Source of the DNA: Terrimonas_A sp051954695
Lineage (GTDB): Bacteria; Bacteroidota; Bacteroidia; Chitinophagales; Chitinophagaceae
DNA: 64,000 nucleotides
Reading direction: 5' to 3'
Assembly (NCBI GenBank): GCA_051954695.1
Contig: JBQCHL010000035.1
Coordinates: 26,958 to 90,957 of the forward strand
Positions 1 to 8,268 of the stretch are shown here, in pieces (the stretch's first letter is position 1; each line of letters opens with the position of its first letter). The notes under the pieces were generated by a model. That model was not told the origin of the DNA and ran no database searches. It saw only the letters and a program-made list of their open reading frames with translations. The translations under genes and the position numbers were made by a program.

Positions 1-265
1 TGATCGCATCTTCAAGGCTTGCATCCGAATCATCCACGCAGCCGCCTGGTATTTCGAGGCACACTTCACCCAGCGCATGCCTGTATTGATGTTCCATGAT
101 CACTTTACCATCTTCAGTAAGAGCGACAGCAGTGACCCAGGTAGGAAATTCATACACGTAATAAGGATCAACGATCGTTCCTTCCGGAGTCAGGCACCGG
201 TCTTTTCGCACTTTGAACCAAAGGTCATGAAAAAGGTATTCAGAGGAAAGGATTTTCCATTTCAT
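1..265 (-). CDS. Nudix hydrolase, 3' end cut off by window edge
   Basis: Reading leftwards from an ATG at 265, the 88 visible residues begin MKWKILSSEY and run without a stop to the window edge. They contain the N-terminal beta-strands of an ADP-ribose-pyrophosphatase-type Nudix fold (VTAVALTEDGKVIMEHQYRHALGE) and the start of the Nudix box (PGG at about 73-75, acidic residues following, ASLEDA). The catalytic REUXEEXGU half lies outside the window. The family hydrolyses nucleoside diphosphates linked to another group, commonly ADP-ribose. It is the last gene of a same-strand run (CAP, ABC ATPase, FKBP, DinB, Nudix) with gaps of about 25-31 bp. The family is fairly sure; the substrate is not. 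Confidence 0.82.
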   Translation of the reverse strand, partial: MKWKILSSEYLFHDLWFKVRKDRCLTPEGTIVDPYYVYEFPTWVTAVALTEDGKVIMEHQYRHALGEVCLEIPGGCVDDSDASLEDAI

Positions 266-296
266 AAGTTATCGCGATTTACCATTTGCTTAATGT

Positions 297-833
297 CTAC
301 CAGCCTTTTCTTTCGCGCAAGGCTGTAATATGTGCCACGTGATGCCTGCAATGCCAGGCATAATTGCCCAGGAGGTACCAAAGGCGCATGGTCCTTTTTT
401 GCTCAGGATGGAACACCGTCCGGTTATTCCATTCATCATCCTTTACATATTTGAGTGCTTCATACCAGCGGGCATGTAATGCATAGAGCAGGGTGATGGA
501 AATATTAACAGGTAGTTTTTGTACATCATTCATCTCCGACCAAAGCTTTTCTTCATAAGGCTTGATGGTAGGATTATCTTCTGTAAGCGCCAGTTTGAAA
601 CGGCAATATGCATTGATATGGCTGTCGGCCACATGGTGCACCAGCTGATGGATCGTCCAGCCTCCTTCACGGTAAGGCGTATGCAACTGCTCCTCATCCA
701 GGTTGAGTATTGCATTTTCGAGCGCCTGGGGAAGGAATTTGATATCAGCCAGCCATTCTACTTTCTTTTCAATGGAAAAAGGCTGCGCCTCGTATTGCCC
801 GATAGGATAACGCGGATCAACTGCGGTCGGCAT
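297..833 (-). CDS. DinB/YfiT-family metal-dependent protein, BstA-like
   Basis: A 178-residue protein starting MPTAVDPRYPIG. This ATG at 833 is preferred over the in-frame upstream one at 890 because the latter would lie inside the preceding FKBP gene, and the family begins with the DPRYPIG segment. The four-helix DinB fold carries a likely metal-binding His triad: H67 in the VHHVADSH helix, and H161 and H165 in the C-terminal HCRHH stretch. YfiT/BstA proteins transfer bacillithiol to electrophiles or act as metal-dependent hydrolases. The presence of bshC at 18.2-19.8 kb supports a bacillithiol S-transferase role, but that is inference. It follows the FKBP gene after 25 bp. Confidence 0.85.
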   Translation of the reverse strand: MPTAVDPRYPIGQYEAQPFSIEKKVEWLADIKFLPQALENAILNLDEEQLHTPYREGGWTIHQLVHHVADSHINAYCRFKLALTEDNPTIKPYEEKLWSEMNDVQKLPVNISITLLYALHARWYEALKYVKDDEWNNRTVFHPEQKRTMRLWYLLGNYAWHCRHHVAHITALRERKGW

Positions 834-858
834 AAGAAAATATTTATACGTAAATGAA

Positions 859-1296
859 CTATTTGACCACTTCCAATAGCTCCACTTCAAACATCAACGT
901 TGCGCCGCCAGGGATATCACTTCCAGCTCCACGATCACCATAAGCCAGGTGAGATGGTATCCAAAGCCTCCAGTAGCTGCCTTCTTTCATCAAAGGAATA
1001 GCTATCTGCCATCCTTTGATCAGCGCTGTTAATGGAGCAGTAAAAGGTTGGTTGCGTTTGAAAGAGCTATCAAATTCCTTACCATCCAGTAAAGCGCCTT
1101 TATAGTGCGCTTTTATTTTGTCTTTAATGGAAGGCTGCGCCCCAGTACCTTCTTTCAACACCTGGTATTGCAATCCTTCGGGCAACTGCACAACGCCTTC
1201 TTTATCTTTATTGATATTAAGGAATGCTTCACCAGCGCTTTTCTGCGCGTCAATTTTACCACTCATGAATTCTTTCAATTTATTCTGAATACTCAT
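859..1296 (-). CDS. FKBP-type peptidyl-prolyl cis-trans isomerase
   Basis: 145 residues. Residues 1-50 form a short charged N-terminal extension resembling the end of an FkpA/Mip dimerisation helix (KEFMSGKIDAQKSAGEAFL). Residues from about 52 are a complete FKBP domain: KAHYKGALLDGKEFDSS, the LTALIKGWQIAIPLM strand-helix, HLAYGDRGAG and the closing TLMFEVELLEV. There is no signal peptide, so it is either cytoplasmic or has lost the export signal found on many Mip-like relatives. It catalyses proline isomerisation in protein folding. The gene lies 26 bp after the ABC ATPase gene and 25 bp before the DinB gene, so it is probably co-transcribed with them. Confidence 0.9.
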   Translation of the reverse strand: MSIQNKLKEFMSGKIDAQKSAGEAFLNINKDKEGVVQLPEGLQYQVLKEGTGAQPSIKDKIKAHYKGALLDGKEFDSSFKRNQPFTAPLTALIKGWQIAIPLMKEGSYWRLWIPSHLAYGDRGAGSDIPGGATLMFEVELLEVVK

Positions 1297-1322
1297 TGCT
1301 GAATCATTTAAAAATTAGCTAT

Positions 1323-2087
1323 TTATTCTTCCCGGAGCGAATGACCGGTGAGATTAATGAATACATCTTCCAGGTTGGCTTTTTTTACTTCTTTAGGCCG
1401 TTCAAAACCTGTAGCTACCAATGCATCAATCATACCATCAGGAGAATCCAGTGCAATGATCTTACCTGAATCGATAATAGCGATCCTGTCGCACAGGTAT
1501 TCTGCTTCATCCATATAATGGGTGGTAATGATTACTGTTGTGCCCCTGTCGCGGATGGTACGGATCAGTTCCCAAAGGCTTCTTCTTGCCTGCGGGTCGA
1601 GACCGGTAGTTGGTTCATCCAGAAAAATGATACGGGGCTCGTTGATCAGGGTTGTAGCCACGGAAAAGCGTTGTTTCTGGCCACCGCTTAGCTCTTTGAA
1701 TTTAGCCTTTGCCTTGTCTTTCAGGTTCACCATTTCAAGGAGTTCCATGGCACCGACATTACGATTATATAAACCGCAAAACAGTTCGATCAACTGCAGA
1801 AGATTAAGACCAGGATAATAACCACTGGTCTGCAATTGCACACCGATGATCTTTTTGATTTCGGCAGGCTCCTTATCGAGGTTCAATCCATCTACGATCA
1901 CTTCCCCGCTGGTTTTTTCCCGCAGGGTTTCAATGATCTCCAGTGTAGTGGATTTACCGGCACCATTGGGACCCAGCAATCCGAAGATCTCGCCTTCATA
2001 TACATCAAAGGAAATGCCTTTTACGGCCTGGAACTGGCCATATTGTTTGGCCAGGTCCCTTACAGAAATGATCGTTTTCTTTTCCAT
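1323..2087 (-). CDS. ABC transporter ATP-binding protein (CcmA/DrrA type)
   Basis: 254 residues with a complete nucleotide-binding domain: Walker A GPNGAGKST at about 39-47, a Q-loop (VQLQTSGYY), signature LSGGQKQR, Walker B IIFLDEPTTGLD and an H-loop ending in TTHYMDEAEYL. The short tail NLEDVFINLTGHSLRE is typical of ATPases that pair with ABC-2 type permeases for multidrug or lipid export. No permease gene is adjacent, so the membrane partner must be encoded elsewhere. It lies between a CAP gene and an FKBP gene with about 30 bp gaps and is probably co-transcribed with them. The substrate cannot be read from the sequence. Confidence 0.9.
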   Translation of the reverse strand: MEKKTIISVRDLAKQYGQFQAVKGISFDVYEGEIFGLLGPNGAGKSTTLEIIETLREKTSGEVIVDGLNLDKEPAEIKKIIGVQLQTSGYYPGLNLLQLIELFCGLYNRNVGAMELLEMVNLKDKAKAKFKELSGGQKQRFSVATTLINEPRIIFLDEPTTGLDPQARRSLWELIRTIRDRGTTVIITTHYMDEAEYLCDRIAIIDSGKIIALDSPDGMIDALVATGFERPKEVKKANLEDVFINLTGHSLREE

Positions 2088-2117
2088 CAGGCAGCAAGTT
2101 ACTGCAAAACGGAGGAA

Positions 2118-2558
2118 TTAATTCACAAACACCTGGGTGTAGTAAAGGGTACCCTTTTTATCGCGGGCAACACCTATACCAATGTATTTGTATTTGCCCA
2201 GCATATTGCGCCGATGACCGGGTGACCTCTGCCATCCCTTCACCACTTCTTTACCGGTTTTGGCGCCATACGCCACATTTTCTGCAAAAGCGTTTACTGT
2301 TGAAAAGAATTTATGTGCAGCTTGCTGACGTTGCATAAACCCATCATGGCCGAAACCGGTTTTCCCTTTGGCCATATTGGAGCTATGCTCCTGCGCAAGT
2401 TTGTTGAGGCCATCTTTCATTTCCAGGGCCGGCAGTCCTTTTGACCGGCGGAGGTCGTTCGTGTATTTGAGCACATCTTCGCGAATGCCTTGAGCATTCA
2501 GTGAAAAGGAAGAAAAAAGGAGGAGGAAAAAAGGTAAAAAGAAAAAAGTACGGGTCAT
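2118..2558 (-). CDS. Secreted CAP/SCP-domain protein
   Basis: 146 residues. The start at 2558 (MTRTFFFLPFF) is chosen because it opens a clean signal peptide: a basic n-region, a run of F/L, and cleavage after LNAQG. The more upstream in-frame start only adds residues without export character. The mature part is a CAP domain of the YkwD type: DLRRSKGLPALEM, LAQEHSSNMAK, GHDGFMQRQQ, the NVAYG motif and WQRSPGHRRNMLG with the two conserved histidines, then YYTQVFVN. Bacterial CAP proteins are extracellular or periplasmic and of uncertain biochemical role. Clear family, unknown function. Confidence 0.88.
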   Translation of the reverse strand: MTRTFFFLPFFLLLFSSFSLNAQGIREDVLKYTNDLRRSKGLPALEMKDGLNKLAQEHSSNMAKGKTGFGHDGFMQRQQAAHKFFSTVNAFAENVAYGAKTGKEVVKGWQRSPGHRRNMLGKYKYIGIGVARDKKGTLYYTQVFVN

Positions 2559-2653
2559 GGGTCTTGTCTTATTGATACCGCAATATGACAAGATTAATAC
2601 CAACCTTACATTAAGCAAAGGTTCTGTTGCTGAGATATTGTTAAAACGGGGTT

Positions 2654-3118
2654 TTACAGTATTAGTTCCATTTTAACATCGGCTGTTTCAAAAGGAGCGT
2701 CAGTAACTTCCACATGCCGGAAGCCATATTTTTCGTACAACTTTAATGCAGTCTCTAACTGGTGATTGGAAAAAAGGATCAGTTTCTCCGCACCAATTTC
2801 TTTTGCTTTTGCCAGGCAGGTTTCGATCAGTTGCTTACTGATCCCTTTTCCCCGCCATGATGGTGACACGAACATTTTAACCAGTTCATACACTGTATCC
2901 GTATCCTTCATGATACCTGCCGAGCCGATGATCTCCTCTCCTGCTTTCACCAGCCAAAGAAATCCTCCGTTATCAAGGATGGTTCCCTGCGGGTCGTCCA
3001 GGATCTGCAGGTCATGATCTTCTGTAAGATTGTATTTATCCAGCCATTCAAGATTGAGACTTTTAAATACAGGCTGGTATTTCGCTTGGTAAGGGATAAT
3101 ATCGATTGATGAAGACAT
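2654..3118 (-). CDS. GNAT-family N-acetyltransferase
   Basis: 154 residues starting MSSSIDIIPYQ at an ATG (3118); the reading frame extends two codons further to a TTG, which is less likely. The GNAT core is present: strand IIGSAGIMKDTDTVYELVKMFV, the acetyl-CoA pyrophosphate loop SPSWRGKGISKQLIETCL (R/Q-x-x-G-x-G/A form RGKGIS), and the C-terminal ALKLYEKYGFRHVEV. It transfers an acetyl group from acetyl-CoA to an amine; the acceptor is unknown. It is downstream of fbp on the same strand with a 63 bp gap. Confidence 0.87.
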   Translation of the reverse strand: MSSSIDIIPYQAKYQPVFKSLNLEWLDKYNLTEDHDLQILDDPQGTILDNGGFLWLVKAGEEIIGSAGIMKDTDTVYELVKMFVSPSWRGKGISKQLIETCLAKAKEIGAEKLILFSNHQLETALKLYEKYGFRHVEVTDAPFETADVKMELIL

Positions 3119-3181
3119 ACCCAAAGTTAACAGGTTTATATTAGCTGCTATCCCTAAAACCGGTAAACTGGTTGGCCTGAC

Positions 3182-4207
3182 TTACCCTCTGGCAGTTTCA
3201 CGGCTCAGATGCGTTTCCAGTTCTCCCATCATATCCTTGCTGCCGATAAACATCGGCGTGCGCTGATGCAATTCTGTCGGCTGTATATCCAGGATGCGTT
3301 GAGTGCCATCTGTAGCACGTCCTCCTGCCACTTCAATGATGAATGCAAAAGGGTTACATTCATATAAAAGACGCAGCTTTCCTTTTGGTTTATCGATAGT
3401 GCCGGGATACATAAAGATCCCGCCTTTGATCAGATTGCGATGAACATCAGCCACCATGCTGCCGATATAACGCTGGGTATAAGGTCCGCCAGTGGATTTA
3501 TCTTTTTTCTGGCAGGCATCTATGTATTTCTTTACACCATCCCTGTACTGAAAGAAATTACCATGATTCACTGAATAGATCTTTCCGGATGGCGGGCATT
3601 TGATATCGGGATGGCTAAGGGTGAATTCGCCGATAGAAGGATCAAGTGTGAACCCGTTCACTCCACGGCGGGTAGCATATACCAGCATTGTGGAAGAACC
3701 GTATACTATATACCCTGCTGCAACCTGCTGAGTTCCTTTCTGCAGAAAATCCTCTTTTGAAGCAATATGCCCCTTGGGTGTTACCCGCCTGTACACACCG
3801 AAAATGGTACCGATGGATACGTTCACATCTATATTACCGCTGCCATCGAGCGGATCAAAAAGGCATACATATTTGGAGTTCTGGCTTACGGAATCTTCAA
3901 ATGCCACGTACTCGTCGAGCTCTTCGCTGGCAATGCCTGCACAACTGATGCCATGCTGCAGCACACCGGTAAACTGATCGTTGGCAAAAATATCGAGCTT
4001 TTTTACGTCTTCCCCCTGCACGTTCACGCTGCCTGCATCGCCGAGTATATCAACCAGGCCGGCTTTGTTCACTTCCACATTCACCCTTTTGGCGGCAAGA
4101 CCAATATCCCTTAACAGGGTACTCAACTCACCGGTAGCATTGGGGATATGACGGAGCTGTTGGATGGTAAACTCGTCGAGCGTAAGGATCTTTCTGTTGA
4201 AACTCAT
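3182..4207 (-). CDS. fbp: Fructose-1,6-bisphosphatase, class I
   Basis: 341 residues, the usual length for class I FBPase. Diagnostic segments: the metal-binding motif DPLDGSGNIDVNVSIGTIFGVY at about residues 118-139, the substrate/AMP-side QRYIGSMVADVHRNL, the YPGTIDKPKGKLRLLYECNPFAFI segment around the fructose phosphate site, and EVAGGRATDG. It removes the 1-phosphate from fructose 1,6-bisphosphate, the committed step of gluconeogenesis, in the cytoplasm. It is divergent from the aspartate kinase gene, with 142 bp between the two starts and a candidate -7 element for fbp at 4230-4237. Confidence 0.96.
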   Translation of the reverse strand: MSFNRKILTLDEFTIQQLRHIPNATGELSTLLRDIGLAAKRVNVEVNKAGLVDILGDAGSVNVQGEDVKKLDIFANDQFTGVLQHGISCAGIASEELDEYVAFEDSVSQNSKYVCLFDPLDGSGNIDVNVSIGTIFGVYRRVTPKGHIASKEDFLQKGTQQVAAGYIVYGSSTMLVYATRRGVNGFTLDPSIGEFTLSHPDIKCPPSGKIYSVNHGNFFQYRDGVKKYIDACQKKDKSTGGPYTQRYIGSMVADVHRNLIKGGIFMYPGTIDKPKGKLRLLYECNPFAFIIEVAGGRATDGTQRILDIQPTELHQRTPMFIGSKDMMGELETHLSRETARG

Positions 4208-4229
4208 AGCAGTTCGTTAATAAGGCTAA

Positions 4230-4237
4230 CAAATGTA
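4230..4237 (-). promoter_or_regulatory. Candidate -7 element for fbp
   Basis: Read on the minus strand this is TACATTTG, an exact match to the Bacteroidota -7 consensus TAnnTTTG, ending 22 nt before the fbp ATG. No clear TTG -33 element sits 19-21 bp upstream, so this rests on one half-site. Confidence 0.4.
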
Positions 4238-4349
4238 AGGGGTAAACGGGAGAACTCCCATACAGATGTGTGCCCGGTACATCAAAAAAGACCCTATTTT
4301 TTGCGACATTTGCAGCCACCGGGAAATACCGGCCATAATTTATTTATAC

Positions 4350-5612
4350 ATGAAGGTCTTTAAGTTTGGCGGAGCATCTGTTAACAGCGTAGAAAGAGTA
4401 AAAAATACAGGAGAAATACTGAAGGAATATGCAGGCGAGAAACTGCTGGTCGTTATTTCGGCAATGGGCAAAACTACCAATGCCCTGGAAAGAGTAACCG
4501 AATCATTTTATGCCAACCGGAAAGAAGAGGCGTTGGCATTGTTTGAGCAGGTAAAGCAACAGCATCTCACCACCGCTAAATACCTGCTGGTAACACATTA
4601 CCTGGCCTGCGAAAAGCAATTGAAGGATTTTTTCACCGAAGTGGAATGGCTGCTGCATGATAATCCTGTCAGGGAATATGATTACTACTATGATCAGGTG
4701 GTTTGTGTAGGAGAACTGCTGTCTACTTCTATCATAAGTCATTACCTGAATGAAATGGAGATCGCCAATAAATGGCTGGATGTAAGGGATATCATCCGGA
4801 CGGACGACAATTTCAGGGATGCCACCATCGATTGGAATTATACCACTGCGAAGATCAACGAAAATGTGAAGCCCCTGTTTGCTTCAACAGACATCGTACT
4901 CACTCAAGGCTATATCGGATCAACCGACGAAAATGAAAGCACTACATTAGGACGCGAAGGAAGCGACTATACTGCTGCTGTATTTGCCAATATACTTGAA
5001 ACCGAAAGCCTGACCATCTGGAAAGATGTGGAAAGTGTAATGAATGCCGACCCCAAACAGTTTCCCGATGCGCAACCCTTACCGGAACTGAATTATAATG
5101 AAGTAATAGAAATGGCCTATTACGGAGCACAGGTGATCCACCCCAAAACCATCAAGCCATTGCAAAATAAAAGCATCCCACTGTATGTGAAATGTTTTCT
5201 CGATCCCTCATTACCCGGCACAGTGATACATAATCAGCATTTGAAGCAATTACCACCGATCATTGTACTGAAGGAAAAACAGGTGATGCTTCAATTGAAC
5301 TCAAAAGACTTTTCTTTTGTAGGCGAGCAACACGTAGGGCAATTGTATCATCTGTTTGAAAAGATCAAAGTAAAACCCAACCTTACACAGAATGGAGCCA
5401 TCAGCTTTGTATGCGTAGTAGACAACCAGGGAGAAAAAACAGAAAGGCTGGCAATGGAAGCTGCTTCCATTTTTGATACACAGGTCACAAAGGACCTTTC
5501 ATTGCTGACCATCCGGTATTATACAGGAGAATCTTTTGATAAGCTGACAGCAGGAAAAACGATTTTGTTGAAACAGCAGACGCCGGAGACGGTTCAGGTA
5601 TTGATGCGGTAA
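4350..5612 (+). CDS. lysC: Aspartate kinase (monofunctional)
   Basis: 420 residues from the ATG at 4350 (MKVFKFGGASV). The longer in-frame start 28 codons upstream is rejected because the KFGGASV nucleotide-binding motif is normally at the N-terminus. Other hallmarks: LLVVISAMGKTTNAL, the LTQGYIGS strand, TTLGREGSDYTAA, WKDVESVMNADP and MAYYGAQVIHPKT. The C-terminal part from about residue 290 carries ACT-like regulatory segments (VMLQLNSKDFSFV, ISFVCVVDN). It phosphorylates aspartate, the first step to lysine, threonine, methionine and diaminopimelate. It stands alone, divergent from fbp; no homoserine dehydrogenase domain is fused. Confidence 0.93.
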   Translation: MKVFKFGGASVNSVERVKNTGEILKEYAGEKLLVVISAMGKTTNALERVTESFYANRKEEALALFEQVKQQHLTTAKYLLVTHYLACEKQLKDFFTEVEWLLHDNPVREYDYYYDQVVCVGELLSTSIISHYLNEMEIANKWLDVRDIIRTDDNFRDATIDWNYTTAKINENVKPLFASTDIVLTQGYIGSTDENESTTLGREGSDYTAAVFANILETESLTIWKDVESVMNADPKQFPDAQPLPELNYNEVIEMAYYGAQVIHPKTIKPLQNKSIPLYVKCFLDPSLPGTVIHNQHLKQLPPIIVLKEKQVMLQLNSKDFSFVGEQHVGQLYHLFEKIKVKPNLTQNGAISFVCVVDNQGEKTERLAMEAASIFDTQVTKDLSLLTIRYYTGESFDKLTAGKTILLKQQTPETVQVLMR

Positions 5613-5633
5613 GATATCAGGTGGTCGAACGTA

Positions 5634-6368
5634 TCAGGAAACTGATATACGCGGCCAGGCCAACACCTTTACGCCGGGTGAAAAATGAGAAAGATCAGGT
5701 TGCTTCTCTTTAACTATCAGATCACCTGCCTTGTATTGCAGGTTCAAATGTTTTACATCAATCTTCTTTATTTCCCACTGCAGATGATGAATATCATACC
5801 TGAAAAGCCTCTCATCCCTGTCTAAATAAAGACAATATCTTTCAACCAACCATTTATCGAGAGGTGTTCTTTCATAATCCTGTTCACCCACTTCATATAC
5901 TGAATCCAGAACGAATCCCTTTACTGCATTAACAGAGGAATACGTGCTGACCTTGCCTTCGTTATCCCGTTTTATCAAAGCCTTTCTGTAAGGCAGTCCG
6001 GATATGTTTTTTGCAATAAGAACAGCCAGTAATTTCTGTGCTTCGATACTCAAAAAATATACGCCGGGTTTACCATCCCTGGTAACATAGGTGCGAAGAT
6101 TTATCTCGTGAAAGTTTGAGATACCGGGAACCGCAGGCAGATAACTGACCCTGAGCTTTTCCATAGTAAATGCTACAAGTGAGACCCATGCTTCTCCCTG
6201 GAATGTGTCTAGCTTAACAGTAGCTGGTATAAGCGGGCGGATAATTTCAGGTGAAACTTTCCAGTGCAGGAAAACTGCATTGTTCCATTCCTGGTAAAAC
6301 CTCCAGGGTTTGTGAGATATTTCCCAGGGACGGTGAGCGACATTCTGAAGAATTTGATCAATACGCAT
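5634..6368 (-). CDS. DUF2071 (YqjF-family) protein
   Basis: 244 residues with the YqjF/COG3361 pattern: the N-terminal W-x-x-AVFLHWKVSPEIIRPLIP segment, GEAWVSLVAFTMEKLRV, the NFHEINLRTYVTRDGKPGVYFLSIEAQ block and a C-terminal part ending HLQWEIKKIDVKHLNLQY. The family is an acetoacetate-decarboxylase-like fold of unknown biochemical role. It converges with lysC (21 bp between the ends) and lies 9 bp downstream of the L,D-transpeptidase gene, so the two may share a transcript. No function is proposed. Confidence 0.85.
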   Translation of the reverse strand: MRIDQILQNVAHRPWEISHKPWRFYQEWNNAVFLHWKVSPEIIRPLIPATVKLDTFQGEAWVSLVAFTMEKLRVSYLPAVPGISNFHEINLRTYVTRDGKPGVYFLSIEAQKLLAVLIAKNISGLPYRKALIKRDNEGKVSTYSSVNAVKGFVLDSVYEVGEQDYERTPLDKWLVERYCLYLDRDERLFRYDIHHLQWEIKKIDVKHLNLQYKAGDLIVKEKQPDLSHFSPGVKVLAWPRISVS

Positions 6369-6377
6369 GAACAGCTA

Positions 6378-7571
6378 TTACTCCGCTTCCACTGTTATTG
6401 TCTGTACCATTTTCTTCGGCACAGGTTTATCGTTCAGCAATGCCGGTTTCCATTCAGGCATTTTTTCCATTTCTTCTATCAGTGCATCAGCAAAATCTTC
6501 GTCCTTAGGGCCTTTCAATACTTTGAAGTTGGTGGGCACACCATCCTTATCTACAATAAACTCCACCTGCACATATGATTTCTTGATGCCCTCGGGCAGT
6601 TTTGCGCCCATATCCTTACCTAATTTGTCAAGGTATTTTGCGTAGCCATCGCTTCCTCCGGGAAACTGTGGCCATTGGTGAACAGCATCAACCATGCCAG
6701 TGATGGTACGGGTGCGATGGTGCACTGGTTCTCTTTTGACAGGTTTGGGAGCTTCTGCTATGGCTTTTTTATCCGGAGCATTGTTGATGATATAATCACC
6801 TTTATCATTAATAAGAACAACGGGCAGTTGTTTATATTTTTCAAAATAATCAAATGCATCTTCCATACGTGTGGCAAACTTCCTTAATGCAGGATCATCT
6901 TTAGCCAGGTTGTTCAGGTAGTTCACACTTTTGGTTACATTAAAACGGATAGGGAAAATATGCACAGGTATATAATCCTGCCCCTGATTTTTTGCATGTG
7001 CCGCCAGAATATAGAGCTCGTCTATCTGCTGATCTGTAATGGGGATGCAGCCTACTGTTACGCAACTGCCATGAATATAGATCGCGCTGCCAGGCCTGAG
7101 AGAGTCGCTGAGTATCTGGTCGGATACATTGGGATAATTAATGCCCAGCGATAGATAATAAGTGCTTTTGGGGTTGAACTCATTGATATAGTAAAACCCT
7201 TCCGGCACCTGGTAATCCCCTTCCAGCCTTTTTGGGCCGAGCGTACCGGCCAGTGCGCAAACCTTATAGGTCTTGAACAGTTTAAAAGGCTCATTCAGTT
7301 CATCTTTTACCCATACTTCCATATTGCTGTCATATTTGAAAGAACGGATATAGATATATTTTGCCGGCCACTTCAGCTTTTTTGCGGCAAACTGTTTCTG
7401 CAAAGTGTCTTCTTTGCGTTTAAACGACTCGTCCGGACGGGGGAAACTTTTCTGGTAGTCAATAAAAGAAGTACTCAATGCAGCACTTCTGACAGAAGTT
7501 TGCGCACCAACCGGTACAGTAAAACAAAGGGAAACAAAAACAGGTATGAACAGTCTTTTCATGTTTTTCAT
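6378..7571 (-). CDS. L,D-transpeptidase fused to a TonB C-terminal domain
   Basis: 397 residues from the ATG at 7571 (MKNMKRLFIPVFVSL); a second ATG three codons later is equally possible and both give the same signal peptide, cleaved near VPVGAQ. The first two thirds are a YafK/ErfK-type catalytic domain: SLGINYPN, then AIYIHGSCVTVGCIPI with the conserved His (about 167) and catalytic Cys (about 175). The last 80 residues match the TonB C-terminal fold: PQFPGGSDGYAKYL, SYVQVEFIVDKDGVP, MPEWKPALLNDKPV. L,D-transpeptidases make 3-3 peptidoglycan cross-links or attach proteins to the wall; TonB C-terminal domains bind outer-membrane receptor plugs. The combined role is unknown. Confidence 0.88.
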   Translation of the reverse strand: MKNMKRLFIPVFVSLCFTVPVGAQTSVRSAALSTSFIDYQKSFPRPDESFKRKEDTLQKQFAAKKLKWPAKYIYIRSFKYDSNMEVWVKDELNEPFKLFKTYKVCALAGTLGPKRLEGDYQVPEGFYYINEFNPKSTYYLSLGINYPNVSDQILSDSLRPGSAIYIHGSCVTVGCIPITDQQIDELYILAAHAKNQGQDYIPVHIFPIRFNVTKSVNYLNNLAKDDPALRKFATRMEDAFDYFEKYKQLPVVLINDKGDYIINNAPDKKAIAEAPKPVKREPVHHRTRTITGMVDAVHQWPQFPGGSDGYAKYLDKLGKDMGAKLPEGIKKSYVQVEFIVDKDGVPTNFKVLKGPKDEDFADALIEEMEKMPEWKPALLNDKPVPKKMVQTITVEAE

Positions 7572-7762
7572 GCGGGACATCCTTAAATTGATTAACGGCC
7601 TGGCAGTTGTTTTAGTACTGATCAATTATTAATGAAACGTAAAGATACACCAGAACGGACACACAGGGCACCGGGAAAGAAATGAACAGGTGGGGAAAAG
7701 TCCGGGCTAATTTATAAGTAATTAGTTTTCAGTTCAGCCCGAAGTCGACATGGATATACAAT

Positions 7763-7818
7763 CACCCCCTTTCCATCCTTCCCGGTAATAATTTACCGGG
7801 AAGGATGGAAAGGGGGTG
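7763..7818. repeat. Perfect 26-bp inverted repeat (hairpin P1)
   Basis: Arms 7763-7788 and 7793-7818 are exact reverse complements with a 4-nt loop (TAAT). The apex is CCGGTAA / TTACCGG and the stem is rich in CCTTCC and CCCCC. It sits between the end of the SRPBCC gene and the start of the L,D-transpeptidase gene, both on the minus strand. No T-run follows on either strand, so a simple intrinsic terminator is not fully satisfactory. A related element (P2) is at 35874-35936. Confidence 0.9.
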
Positions 7819-7836
7819 TTCTATCCGGTTTTTGTC

Positions 7837-8268
7837 TTATTTGTTTTCGACAAACTTCGGTAAGGAGACCGTAATAAGCTCGGTCCAGCCTGCATTGAAG
7901 CTGTCTCTTGCGAAGTCGGTATTGTCTTGCGGGAAGCTCTCAAGACCTGTGTGAGTGAGTTTGACACGGGTCTTACCGGTTTCTTCAAACAATTCAAATG
8001 TTACCACGGAATGGCCTGCCCGGTCAAGGTACTGCCAGCTGTATTGCAGCTTTTTCAGAGGCACAACTTCGGTGATCTTGCAAATATGTATGTACTGTTC
8101 CCCTTTACTCCCCTTGCCAGCAAAACGGAATTCAAACCCTACCTCGGGCTTAAAATCACTCACATCAAAATACCATTGTTTCATCTGGTCTTTATCAGTA
8201 ATGGCCTGCCAGACTTTCTTAACAGGCGCATTGATCAGCTTTTCGATAATCACGGGATTGTTATTCAT
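7837..8268 (-). CDS. SRPBCC (AHSA1-like) domain protein
   Basis: 143 residues with the START/Bet v1-like AHSA1 pattern: the opening VIIEKLINAPVKKVWQAITDKDQMKQWYFDV, FRFAGKGSKGEQYIHICKITEVVPLKKLQYSW, and the C-terminal helix GWTELITVSLPKFVE. These proteins bind hydrophobic ligands in a deep cavity. The start codon overlaps the stop of the upstream ArsR-family gene (ATGA, 4 nt), the classical ArsR-SRPBCC pair, so the two are co-transcribed and translationally coupled. The ligand is unknown. Confidence 0.92.
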   Translation of the reverse strand: MNNNPVIIEKLINAPVKKVWQAITDKDQMKQWYFDVSDFKPEVGFEFRFAGKGSKGEQYIHICKITEVVPLKKLQYSWQYLDRAGHSVVTFELFEETGKTRVKLTHTGLESFPQDNTDFARDSFNAGWTELITVSLPKFVENK

